From Paulinella micropora (Eukaryota > Cercozoa > Imbricatea > Euglyphida > Paulinellidae): a DNA stretch of 64,000 nt. Shown piece after piece: positions 30,575 through 39,705 of this stretch. The notes under the pieces are model-generated. The model had not been told where the DNA came from, ran no database searches, and saw nothing but the letters and a program-made list of their open reading frames with translations. Numbering within the stretch: the stretch's first letter is position 1; every line of letters begins with the position of its first letter. Location of the stretch: positions 1 to 64,000 of the forward strand of contig WBZZ01005950.1 in the NCBI GenBank assembly GCA_019918135.1. The letters are read 5' to 3'. Made by a program: the position numbers and the translations under genes.

Positions 30575-32246
30575 CGTGATCACGACATGGGACAAAGAAC
30601 TGAGCTCCGTCTTGGCCCTGCTGAGCATCAGGGAGCTGCCGCGGAAAGATGCAGCCTGGGAAAGGAAGGTGCGGGGGCTAGTGTTCGGGAGGCAGGTCGA
30701 CCTGCCAGGAGCAACAGCTACAGGCGTGCGACTGCGCCCTCCCAGCGAAGGCTGCTTCATGGTACCACCAGGAAAGAAGAAGTTGGAGTTATACGCGCTT
30801 GCTGGCGCGGGTACACTTGGACATGCTCTGCAGCCCATCTACTGGCTGATTACTGTCTTCACTTCGCTGACGAGGACTCAGCAGATAAACCTAGCGACTA
30901 CACTACTCACTGCTTTAAAGGAACAGCATGCAGTGGTTCAGGCTGTACATTTACTGTTAGACCACGAGGTTTCGAACTGTTTCTCCCCTCCTGCAAACTT
31001 CGGTGCTTTGGAAAGGGAGGCTAAAGACTACACGAAACAACTAATGTACCAGTGTGGCTACTGCCGAGATAGTGGGGGTGAGGTCAAAGGGGCACTCGAT
31101 CAAACACGCTGGAACGAGTACCTGTGCACGCTGCGGTCGGCGATAGAAAAGCTCAAGCCAAAACTCACGAAAGGAAAAGCCACTGTGTGGAAAAAAGCCA
31201 AGTCCAATCTGCTGAATTCACTGCTGCCTAGCCCGATTATGCCTGTCGTGAAGACCAAGGCAGCTGCCCTGAATGCGGCGGTGCAAGCCGAGCAGCTGCG
31301 GCTGCAGCGGGAGGACGAGGCGCGGAAGGCGGCAGAGGAGCGGCTGAGGCTGCAGCGGGAGGAGGAAGCGCGAAGGGCGCAGGAGGCGGCGCTGGCGCAG
31401 GCCCAGCGAACGCAGGACGAGGCGCGGAAGGCGGCAGAGGAGCGGCTGAGGCTGCAACACGATGCGGCGCTGGCGCTGGCCCAGCGAACGGAAGACGAGG
31501 AGGCCAAGCGAGTGCAGGACGAGGAGGCCGGGCGGCGGGCGGAGACCAAGCGAGTGCAGGACGAGATACCGCCGGAGGAGGTGCGTGACGGGGATGCCGG
31601 GCTACCGCCGGAGGAGGTGCGTGACGGGGATGCAGGGCTACCGTCGGAGGAGGTGCATGACAGGGGCGTCGAGCAGGAGGACGGGCTACCGCTGGAGGTG
31701 CGTGACGGGGACGCCAAGCAACCGGCGGAACCGACGGAAGAGGCGGTCGCGCAAATGGCGGAGTTGGTGACCGAGCGCCTGGGGAAAGAAGTGAATGAGG
31801 GACTGGCAAAGGAGGTGAAAGAGCAACTGGAGGAGGCTAAGAAGAAGGCGGAGGCGCTGGTGGGGGACGAGGTGGCCCGGCAGCTGAAGCAGCGGCTGGC
31901 CGAGCTGCAGCAGGAGGAGCGCAAGCGGCGGGAGGAGGAGGAGAAGGCGCGGGAGCAGCCTGACCAGGACCAGGCGCGGGCACGCCGGAGCCTACGTTAC
32001 CCCCGTCCCTTAACCGACCCACGCCCGGACCGCACGGACCTAGTCTCGTACTACCATGCCCACGTCTGTGTTGCCACTGACTTTGAGGCCGACTGGGAAT
32101 TCGTGCGGTGGCTGGGCGACGCGCTGTCCGGCGCCGGGGACCCGCACCTGTGCCCCGACCAAAGCAGCGCCGCCCTCGCAGCCTACCTGTTCGGCCTGTT
32201 CACAGCCTGCGCCGTGCCTAACGACGACCAAGACAAAAAGGACTGA
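30477..32246 (+). CDS. Coiled-coil protein, about 590 aa (fossil)
   Basis: Open frame without an ATG near its 5' end, overlapping the end of the previous frame, so its true start is uncertain. The first 270 residues are globular and mostly helical (FVVQARRLGQRLLDVITTW, LQPIYWLITVFTSLTRTQQ). The next 230 residues form a long charged coiled coil made of Arg/Glu/Ala heptads (QLRLQREDEARKAAEERLRL, seen twice). Within it lie three copies of a PPEEVRDGDAGL unit (31.57-31.65 kb). A small globular C-terminus (FEADWEFVRWLGDALSG) follows. It resembles tegument- or scaffold-type proteins in architecture only. The locus looks broken. Confidence 0.55.
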   Translation: MAATDTATDTKSALNSAEAFVVQARRLGQRLLDVITTWDKELSSVLALLSIRELPRKDAAWERKVRGLVFGRQVDLPGATATGVRLRPPSEGCFMVPPGKKKLELYALAGAGTLGHALQPIYWLITVFTSLTRTQQINLATTLLTALKEQHAVVQAVHLLLDHEVSNCFSPPANFGALEREAKDYTKQLMYQCGYCRDSGGEVKGALDQTRWNEYLCTLRSAIEKLKPKLTKGKATVWKKAKSNLLNSLLPSPIMPVVKTKAAALNAAVQAEQLRLQREDEARKAAEERLRLQREEEARRAQEAALAQAQRTQDEARKAAEERLRLQHDAALALAQRTEDEEAKRVQDEEAGRRAETKRVQDEIPPEEVRDGDAGLPPEEVRDGDAGLPSEEVHDRGVEQEDGLPLEVRDGDAKQPAEPTEEAVAQMAELVTERLGKEVNEGLAKEVKEQLEEAKKKAEALVGDEVARQLKQRLAELQQEERKRREEEEKAREQPDQDQARARRSLRYPRPLTDPRPDRTDLVSYYHAHVCVATDFEADWEFVRWLGDALSGAGDPHLCPDQSSAALAAYLFGLFTACAVPNDDQDKKD

Positions 32247-32279
32247 CAGCGCGAGCAACTCCGCCAAAGGGTCCGCTCT

Positions 32280-33242
32280 TTGGTGGGGCTGGGCTCGGCG
32301 GATGGTGAGCTTTCCCTCTGGTGGGGGCAGCTGGGCGACGCGCTCAGGCACAAGTTCCTGCGCCTGGTGCGGTACGGCTCGCCCGCTCCCCTGGACGTGG
32401 ACCTCTTGTGGGGGGGGCTGGTCGCGCTGGCCTGTCTGCTGGAGCCCTCCGAGGTAGTGCTCGCGATCCGCGCGGCGCTGCCCTGGTGGAAAGCCTCGGC
32501 TGAGGAAGCCGAGCACCAGCTACTGTGTAAGACTGGGGGAGCGAAGGCGGAGAAGGCAGACACAGAGCGCTCAACAAGCAGAGAGGAGGACACGGCAACG
32601 GCGGGGCGCTCAGCAAGCAGAGAGGAGGACACTGCAACGGCGGCGCGCTCGGCGGGCGGAGGGGCACGCACGACAGCCACGGAGACTGCCTCTCCCCCTG
32701 CTAGCATAGAGGAGGAGGAGAAGGCTAGGCGCGGGGTCAACGCATTAGAAGGTTGGCAGCGGCGAGATCGCTCGCGCAGGATTGTCAACCTGCCTGCAGC
32801 CCGTGAGCTCTTCCAGCGTGAGTGGAAGGCCCGTGGCCGGCCCCTGCGCCGCGAACCGCAAGTCACCGAGAACATCTTTAGACTGTACTTTCAGGAGGCC
32901 GGCTGGGAGGCTGGGCTACTGAGCGCGTCGTTGTACTCTGACCGCAAGACAGAAGGCAGGGCCCGCTGGCAGGAAAAAGAAGGTGCGGGCGATGACGACG
33001 AGAGAGATACGGACAGTGACCCGGAGGAAGATACGGGCAGTGACCAGGGGGCGCTGACCAAAAAGGAAGAACCCGGACCGACGACGGGGACTTTGAGCGG
33101 CCGCTCCGGTGGCTTGGGCGGGGGGTTCCGACGTGGGGGGGTGGCTCCGCACGACAGGGCATGGCTAAAAGATACGGGAACCCCGATCCCGCTCACAGCT
33201 TTCACAAGCGGTTTGGAACCCCTCACTGATTATTGGACATGA
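32280..33242 (+). CDS. Unknown protein, up to 320 aa, viral element
   Basis: Open frame starting 34 bp after the coiled-coil frame closes and lacking an early ATG. The N-terminal 80 residues are globular (LGDALRHKFLRLVRYG, LLWGGLVALACLLEPSEVVL) and share the 'LGDAL' look of the preceding protein's C-terminus. Then come two copies of a STSREEDTATA unit (32.57-32.64 kb), a conserved-looking block (NIFRLYFQEAGWEAGLLSASLY) and an acidic, Gly-rich tail. The family is not recognised. It ends before the paired poly(A) motif at 33.43 kb. Confidence 0.5.
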   Translation: MVGLGSADGELSLWWGQLGDALRHKFLRLVRYGSPAPLDVDLLWGGLVALACLLEPSEVVLAIRAALPWWKASAEEAEHQLLCKTGGAKAEKADTERSTSREEDTATAGRSASREEDTATAARSAGGGARTTATETASPPASIEEEEKARRGVNALEGWQRRDRSRRIVNLPAARELFQREWKARGRPLRREPQVTENIFRLYFQEAGWEAGLLSASLYSDRKTEGRARWQEKEGAGDDDERDTDSDPEEDTGSDQGALTKKEEPGPTTGTLSGRSGGLGGGFRRGGVAPHDRAWLKDTGTPIPLTAFTSGLEPLTDYWT

Positions 33243-33426
33243 GGGTGGGCCCGGGCTTTTTTGGTCACCCCTTTCTTACCCCACCGCAAAAAACAGCGCA
33301 GTCTCCCCTCCGTCCGCCGCTCTCTTTCTCTTCCGGTGTGTGTTCCGTCCGCGCCAGGGGGTCTGTGTACGGACCCCTGGTAGTAGTAGTAGTAGTCGTA
33401 GCGCGGTGAGCGCGGGCCTGCTGTCT

Positions 33427-33492
33427 GATTTTAATTAAAAGCCCACTGACTCGGCTGGTGATTTTAATTAAAGGCCTACTGACTCGGCTGGT
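33427..33492. terminator. Duplicated palindromic poly(A) motif
   Basis: Two adjoining 33-bp units (33,427-33,459 and 33,460-33,492), each containing the palindrome TTTAATTAAA, which offers ATTAAA on both strands. It lies between genes that converge (ends at 33,242 and 33,572). The remaining spacer 33,243-33,571 shows only a short AGT run (33,383-33,397) and no gene. Confidence 0.65.
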
Positions 33493-33571
33493 GCAGGGGG
33501 AGCGGTGCTTAGGCGTCAGGCTCGGCCGGGGCCGCGAGCAGTGGCACGCGATCGGCCTGCAGGACCTGCCG

Positions 33572-33982
33572 CTAGTGCCTGACTAGCACCGTGGCGGGCG
33601 CCGTGGCGCTGTGGTCGGCCGCGACCACGACGCGCAGCGGCAGCGGTGCCAACGGCAGCGCCCACTCTCTCTCGTCAATGAGCCACGCGCGGAGCGACTT
33701 GTACCGGGCGGACGTGGCGCGCCGGAACCGGAGGTCCCTGACCGAGCAGTCGGATCCGGCTGGCTGTTGCTTGTGTTCGCCGTCCAGCGCAAAGTGGTAC
33801 GCGACCGCGGGCGCCGGCGGCCGCTGCGAGTGGCTGGCTACGCTCAGGCTGTAGTCGAGCAGCCCGGGGGAGGCAGGCCGGCCCGGCGGCACACTGTCCC
33901 CCTCCTCACGCGCGCACAACGAGTCCAGCAGCGCGACCACCTCGTGCGCCCGATCCGGGTGGACGGAGGTATTGGGCAGCAC
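33572..33982 (-). CDS. Small unknown protein, about 136 aa or more, viral element (fossil)
   Basis: Minus-strand frame with real-protein character (DRAHEVVALLDSLCAREEGD, SARYKSLRAWLIDEREWALP). No ATG is present near its 5' end. Coding-like sequence continues upstream to about 34,160 (EPVWLLKGWSVDLPAGGQVM), across a long G/C run, so the locus is probably larger and looks broken about once. No motif was recognised. Between it and the next gene, 34,170-34,420 is a series of G/C runs with imperfect 60-100 bp repeats and no visible gene. Confidence 0.45.
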   Translation of the reverse strand: MLPNTSVHPDRAHEVVALLDSLCAREEGDSVPPGRPASPGLLDYSLSVASHSQRPPAPAVAYHFALDGEHKQQPAGSDCSVRDLRFRRATSARYKSLRAWLIDEREWALPLAPLPLRVVVAADHSATAPATVLVRH

Positions 33983-34423
33983 GGCCCAGTGGCGTTCTGC
34001 CGCGGGGCGCTCCGGCCCCCCCCCCCCCCGGGGGGGCCCTTTCCAGGCACAGCATGACTTGTCCGCCCGCCGGCAGGTCTACGGACCAGCCCTTGAGCAG
34101 CCACACGGGCTCGGCTTCGGCCTGGCAGCCCGGCGGCCCGTGTTCGGTTTCCATCCCGGGGACGCTGGTCGGCGGACGGTTGGGGGAAAAAGGACCCCCT
34201 CCCCACGCACAGGGCTGGGGAGGGGGCACCCCCTTCCTTCCCTCTCTGCCTGGTCTGGGGGGGGGCACCCTTCCCCCCTGGGGTGGCAGGAAAGATTCGG
34301 CCTGGGGGTCTGGGGGAGGGGGCACCCCCTTCTCTCTCCCCTCTGCCTGGTCTGGGGGGGGGGGGGGGTGGCGTCCCCCCCCCTGCCACCCCAAGGGGGG
34401 AGGGAGGGGGTGCCCCCCCCCGG

Positions 34424-37400
34424 CTAGGCCGTTCGCCACACGACGCAAACGCAGCCGTCGGTCCGGCGGCGCAGGCTGCGCGGCAGCTGGCCCTCGGCGG
34501 CGGGCACGTCCTCGGCCGTGCAGCCCGGCCCCAGCAAGACGTGCAGCAGCACGTAGTGCGCAGGCCGTGCCGGCGGCGCGGGCCACCAGCTCACGCCCGG
34601 CTCGCCCGCCCTGGCGTAACAGACGACTAGCGAGTGCTCGGCCCCCGGCTCTGGCCCGGGCGTCGGCTCGGGCGCCGGCTCGGGCTCGGGCCCGGGGGGG
34701 GGGGCCAGTCCGCGGCCGCGGCCTCGCGTCCTGGCGCCACCAGTCGGGCGGGTACAAGGCGTAGTAGCCCTGGAGGAGGCCGCGGGGCCCGAGGCGCCGC
34801 GCCGACACGGGGGCCGTGCGCCAGCGCCAGCAGCGGCCGGCCCAGAGCGCCCGGATGGCGCAGAGGAGGGCGAGGTCGGGGGGGAGGTCCTGGCCCTGGA
34901 GGCGCGCCAGGCTGCGCTGGGCACGGCGCAGCCCGGCCAGCACGGCGGCCGCCGCCGGGCCCGCGCGGGTCTGGCACACGCGCGGGGGCTCGAGGCGCGG
35001 GGTGCGGTCCTGCTGGCGCCGGAGGTAGTGCCACACGCAGCCCGGCGCCGGCACGCACCAGTCCACGGCGCGGGCGGCGCAGAGCACGCGCGCGAAGCTG
35101 AACTCCTGCAGCAGCGCCCGCAGGCCGCCGTCCACGGTGTGATGTGCGTTGAGCACCACCAGCACCCGGGCGCCGCGGAGCAGCCGGGCGGCCTCGCCGT
35201 GCCGGGCGGCCAGGATGACGGGCGGCGCGTACCAGTCGCGGCGCACCCCGGCCTGGGCGGCGAGGTCGACCTCCCAGGCGCAGACGCGGGCGGCCCGGAG
35301 GTCGAGCAGCACCGGCAGGCCCGGCAGCGCGGCGCCGCTGAGGCTCACGAACGGGTGGTGCCGGGCCAGCCACGCCCACCACGACGCGCCCGTCGTCCGC
35401 GCGTCCAGCAGGCACAGGGTGGTGCCCGGGGCGCGGCCGAGCGCCAGGCCGCGCCACCAGGCGGACCACCAACCACGCCGCTCACGCCGCCTGGCCCACC
35501 GCCACTGCACCAGGGCCCGTGCGGCGGGCTCCCCCCACGAGCGGGCCCGCCGGTCCGCCGCGGCCACCGCCTCGGCCTCGGCGCGAGCAAACAGGTCCCA
35601 CGCCGTCGGAGCGCCCTCCTCCAGCCGCGGCCGCTTGGCCCGGGGGAGCGGGGCCGGCCGCCCCTGGTCGGCCAGGGCCGCGAGCACGTGGCCCCGGGCG
35701 GCCTCGAACTGCTGCCGGGCGCAGTGCAGGCGTAGCGCCAGCCGCTCACCGTGCAGCACCAGCCGGCCGGCGTGCGCCCCCAGCAGGACTCGCAGCCAGA
35801 CGAGCGCCGCACAGGCCGCGCCCGGGGCGGGGCCCCCGGCCGGCAGGCAGGCGGTGGGGCCGGGGTCCGCGGCAGACAGCCACTGGCGCATCAGCCCGCG
35901 CTCGGCCGCTCCCCGGAAGCAGGCCGGGCGCCCGGCGGCCGGGCCGGCGGGGCAGGCCGGGGGCCGGGCGTCGTCGGCCGCCGGGCGCCGGTGCAGCCAG
36001 CACTTGTAGGCGCCGGCGAGGCGGACCCAGAAGCGGGCGGGCGCCACGCGCAGGTCGACGCAGTACGCGTTCCAGGCCGTCGCGCGGCACTCGCGGCAGG
36101 CGCAGGGCTCCCCCGCCTCCGGTTCGTCGTCCCCGCGGGCGCGCCGCCGGCCGGGCGCGCGGCGCCGCGCGGCCGCAGCCCGCGGCGGACCAGGAGGCCA
36201 CCCACTCGGCCTGCCCACGGAAGTTGGACGCAGGCCAGTAGCGGTAGCGAGCATCCTCGCCGGCCAGGGCCCGCAGCGCCAGCCGCCAGCACGCGTCGGC
36301 GGTGGCCCGCGTCGGCCGTCCCTGCGACCGGAACCAGGCGCAGCCCGTTAGCAGGAAGTCCAAGTCGCGGCCAAAGTCGTCGTCCGGTGCCGCGGGCGGG
36401 CCAGCGGGCGGGCCAACAAGCGCGTCGGCGGGCGTGCGTGGCCCCCCGCCCAGAGACGGGGGCAGCACCCACCACCGGGGAGCGGCCGCGCCGCCGTCCT
36501 GGCCGCCGGCCCGCCCGCGGGCCGAGTCCGCCGGCCCGCCGGGCGGTGGCGGCGGGGGTGGGCCCGCCGGCTCGGGGGCGCCGCCGGCCGGCGCGGCCAG
36601 GCCGCGCAGCCAGCGCAGGACGGCCAGGGTGTAGGGCACGGGCTCCCCGGTGGGCAAGTGGTTCGCCGCGGCCTGCGCCCGGAGCAGCTGGTCCCTGTCC
36701 TGCCCCGCCACGCCCTGGAGCAGCGCGCCGAGGTACGCCGCCCAGCGCTCCTCGGGCGCGGGCCGGCAGGGGCGAGCCTGGTACAGCCTGGCCTGCCACG
36801 CCAGCCACAGCGGTAACCAGGGTGGGACGCCGCCCGGCCAGCGGCGCGCCTCGCGGCGCACGAGCGCCAGCCGGTCCAGCAGCAACCGGGGGGGGGGGGG
36901 GCGCCGCGTCCGCGTTGTCGTCAGGGGGCCCCGGCTCCGGCTCACGCGCTAGCTGTTCGGCGCACCACCACGCGGCGCGCTCCCACTCCGGGCCGCCACC
37001 GAGCCCCGCCAGCGCCAACGAGTCCAACCACAGGGCGAACACTAGGAACGGAGGGGCGGTGCGCCGGCGGTGGCACGAGTTGACCAGCGCGCGGGCCGCC
37101 CCCGCCGCGCTCGCCCGCAGCGCATGGCTCCACACCGCGGCCCAGCCCGGCTCTCCCCCTCCCAGCGCGTCCTCCGCGTACTGCGGCAGCGCGTGCGCGT
37201 CGCCCAGGCACGGCGCCGGCGGTGGCGTGGGCCGGGCGTACCACGCCGCCCACTGCTCGGGCCGCGTCAGTAGTAGCAGCCAGCACCCCTCCGTGCGTCC
37301 CTCCCACGCGTGTCGTTCCGTCCAGGGCAGCCAGGCCCGCGCGGCCACCGACCAGCCCGCTTGTTGCCAGACTCCGAGGCCCGCTTGCAGCGCCCGGGCC

Positions 37401-37576
37401 GAGCCGGCCCACCAGAGGTGGCACGAAGGGTATGCCCAGCACAGCGTACAGGTCGCCCGGGCGGCCGGCCCCGCCGACGCGCCGAGACGGGCGGCGAGGT
37501 CGGCTAGCGCCGCAGCCAGCCCCGCTTCGGCCTTGGGGGCGATCACGTCCAGGGCGGGCTCGGCACTGCTCGGCAT
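34424..37576 (-). CDS. Very large Trp/Arg/Ala-rich protein locus, about 1,000 aa, unknown (fossil)
   Basis: Minus-strand coding locus starting at ATG 37,576 (MPSSAEPALDVIAPKAEAGL) and ending about 34,424 (CVCVVWRTA). Blocks with clear protein character are CTLCWAYPSCHLWWAG, RYRYWPASNFRGQAEWVASW, ACRECRATAWNAYCVDLRV, VLLDLRAARVCAWEVDLA and WYAPPVILAARHGEAARLL. The last two are arranged loosely like the B and C motifs of an SF3-type viral helicase, a weak likeness I do not press. Pro/Gly-rich stretches with long G/C runs separate the blocks. The locus looks broken in about three places, some at homopolymers. It is divergent from the SGNH hydrolase gene. Confidence 0.5.
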
Positions 37577-38027
37577 CTAGGTGGCCGGCCCACACTTTTT
37601 GCGCTGAGCGCCAGCGGGCCAGCGGCACGGGCACGGGCACGTGCACCGGCACGGGCGGCGCGCGCGCCGCGGCGGGCGTAGGGGGGACGAGAGACCGGGG
37701 GGGGGGGGGCCGGGAGCGGCCGGCCGCCGCCGCCGGGGGGTAGGGAGGGAGGCGGGCGGCCCGGCGGGGCCCCCCTCCCCGGAGCTGGGTCTGGCCAGCC
37801 GCGGCGCGGGGCCGGCTAGCACCCGCGCCCCTCGGCGGAGCCTCCCCGCGCCCCCCGGCGGAGCCTCAGGGCGGGGGGTTAGAGAAGGGGGGAGGGGTGC
37901 CGCGAAAGACTCTCGGCCAAATCTCCTGGCGACCAAGCTGGCGAGTGTAGCGCACTCCTTGGATTCTGAGCGAGCGCTGAGCGGACCGCCAGCCTCTCTG
38001 ACTACTACGACTAACCCTACCCGTACG
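37577..38027. other. Divergent intergenic region
   Basis: About 450 bp between two divergent genes. The left 300 bp are poly-G/C-rich. From about 37.9 kb the composition drops to that of the SGNH gene. Presumably it carries both promoters. No motif stands out. Confidence 0.4.
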
Positions 38028-39356
38028 ATGGTGATCCTGTTATTTGGCAGTGTGCTGTGCCGGGCCTCGGCCAACTGGGTAGGACTTTCAGCTCCACTGC
38101 CGTTGGCTGTTTTGGAGTGTATCCAGAGTAATGTCGGTAATCAAACCTTGCTGCGACAGTTCACCAGTCTGTTGGAGACTGACCACACACGACCGATAGT
38201 CGTCGAGTTCATTGGTGGTTCTATCACCAAAGGCGCTGGCAGTTCCAATAACTGTTATGCTGAAGAGAAGAGCACGTGTGTTCCCCCGACCGAATTTTTG
38301 CCCTACGGCCGGAATTCTTTCTTGAACCTCTTCCTGAACCTGCTGCAAGAATTTTATCCGGGCAGCTATCAGGCCCTCTACGTTGAAATCGGAGAGCTCA
38401 ACTACGGAGTCTCGTATGTCGCGGGCTCCTCAGTCTCGTCGGGTTTGCAGCTTTCTCCTGCAGATCTTTACGTCATGGACATATCCGTCAATGGTGGACG
38501 TCCCGATCACGTCGAAAGGATCGTGCGTTTGCGTAAAAACCAACAGGCACCTGTGATCTCGTTGCATTGGTTCAGGCACAAGCAAACGAGCGCTCACCCT
38601 GATTCTCCCGATTGGCCGAAAAAGTGGTTTGAGCTGGCTTCGTCCGAAACCAAAACCTACGCTACTTACCAGTATTATGGAATCCCGATGTTGACGTTCC
38701 GAGGTATTTTAGCCCCGCCGCTGGTGAAGGACAGCAGCCTGTACGACTCATTTTGGCACGCAGATAAAGTGCACCCCAGCGACCTCGGGCACGCTCTGAT
38801 CGCCTCTGCTCTTTTCCAAGCGGTGTGCAAGGACTGCGGTGCTAGAGCTTCCAAGGCAGCTGCTGGCCACGACTGGCAGAAGTACGGATTTCAATGTGGT
38901 GCTGGCGTGGCTACGAAACCTCTGGTTGCGATAGCCAAGGAAACGGACCTGTACCGGATATGCCGAGACCCCAGGTCACTACACGAAATGGCCATCGCCA
39001 ACACAGGCTGGTATTTCGTAGACAACGAGACCTCCAGGCTGGGTCGCTTACGAGCACCGTCCTTGCTAGCTAGCCAGGTTCCTGCCGGAGGTTCCATCAG
39101 CTGGTCTTTGCACCTGAACGGTTTCTTGTGGGTTTCCTATTTAGCTTCCTACGAACGTTTTGGATCAGCCCTAGTTTCGTTTAATTGTTCCTCCGGCCAG
39201 CAAGTCCACCAAGAAGTTCTCAATGCTACCTGGAAGGACAGGGTCAGTCTGGAAACTGAGAAGATGCTGGTGGTGGGTCATGGAACTGCTTGTCTTCTCA
39301 CGGTGAAGACTCTGGAAGCTAACCGCCTCTTCAAGATTTTTCATTTATGTTTCTAG
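38028..39356 (+). CDS. Secreted SGNH/GDSL-type hydrolase, 442 aa
   Basis: Starts at ATG 38,028, giving a short N-terminal signal-like segment (MVILLFGSVLCRASA). An SGNH hydrolase core follows: block I is EFIGGSITKGAG with the presumed nucleophile Ser65, block III-like ADLYVMDISVNGG contains Asn155, and block V is FWHADKVHPSDLGH with Asp246 and His249. Such enzymes cleave ester bonds in lipids or acetylated sugars. The C-terminal 180 residues look like a beta-rich accessory domain (WYFVDNETSRLG, WSLHLNGFLWVSYL). The codon use is much less GC-rich than that of its neighbours and the frame is intact over its whole length, so it looks like a host gene acquired by the element or a host gene beside it. 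It ends head-on with the gene at 39,706. Confidence 0.8.
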   Translation: MVILLFGSVLCRASANWVGLSAPLPLAVLECIQSNVGNQTLLRQFTSLLETDHTRPIVVEFIGGSITKGAGSSNNCYAEEKSTCVPPTEFLPYGRNSFLNLFLNLLQEFYPGSYQALYVEIGELNYGVSYVAGSSVSSGLQLSPADLYVMDISVNGGRPDHVERIVRLRKNQQAPVISLHWFRHKQTSAHPDSPDWPKKWFELASSETKTYATYQYYGIPMLTFRGILAPPLVKDSSLYDSFWHADKVHPSDLGHALIASALFQAVCKDCGARASKAAAGHDWQKYGFQCGAGVATKPLVAIAKETDLYRICRDPRSLHEMAIANTGWYFVDNETSRLGRLRAPSLLASQVPAGGSISWSLHLNGFLWVSYLASYERFGSALVSFNCSSGQQVHQEVLNATWKDRVSLETEKMLVVGHGTACLLTVKTLEANRLFKIFHLCF

Positions 39357-39600
39357 GGAGGTTGGTACCCACGAAACGGAACTTTACCCCGGACTCTACC
39401 AGATTCTGTCAGTGCCTGCCTCGCGGGGCGGTTCTACCCAACTAGTCAAGTTCTGCCCCGCTGGCGGACGGATAGAACGGTCCTTAAGAATTTGAACTCA
39501 GCGTAAGCAGGGGGTCCCACTTTCTCACTGGACGCCCGGGCCAGCTCAACTCGCGCAAACAAAACCGGGCCAGGCCTTTCTTTCTTGTTTTTTCTTTTCT

Positions 39601-39609
39601 TTTATTAAA
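39601..39609. terminator. Two-way poly(A) signal
   Basis: TTTATTAAA gives AATAAA on the minus strand (39,601-39,606) and ATTAAA on the plus strand (39,604-39,609), between convergent genes ending at 39,356 and 39,706. The rest of 39,357-39,705 has no gene that I can see. Confidence 0.6.
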
Positions 39610-39705
39610 AGTAAAACTTCGACCAGCCTGTCCGTAGCAAATTCATCACTTCTAGGGGGGGTGGTCCTGCCGGTGGAGAGGCCAAAAAGGGGGCCCTGGT
39701 CCTGG

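Noticed and set aside
35751-37580. Plus-strand frame of about 600 aa
   Set aside because: Arg/Pro/Gly-rich antisense of the Trp-rich minus-strand locus. No start context or domain.
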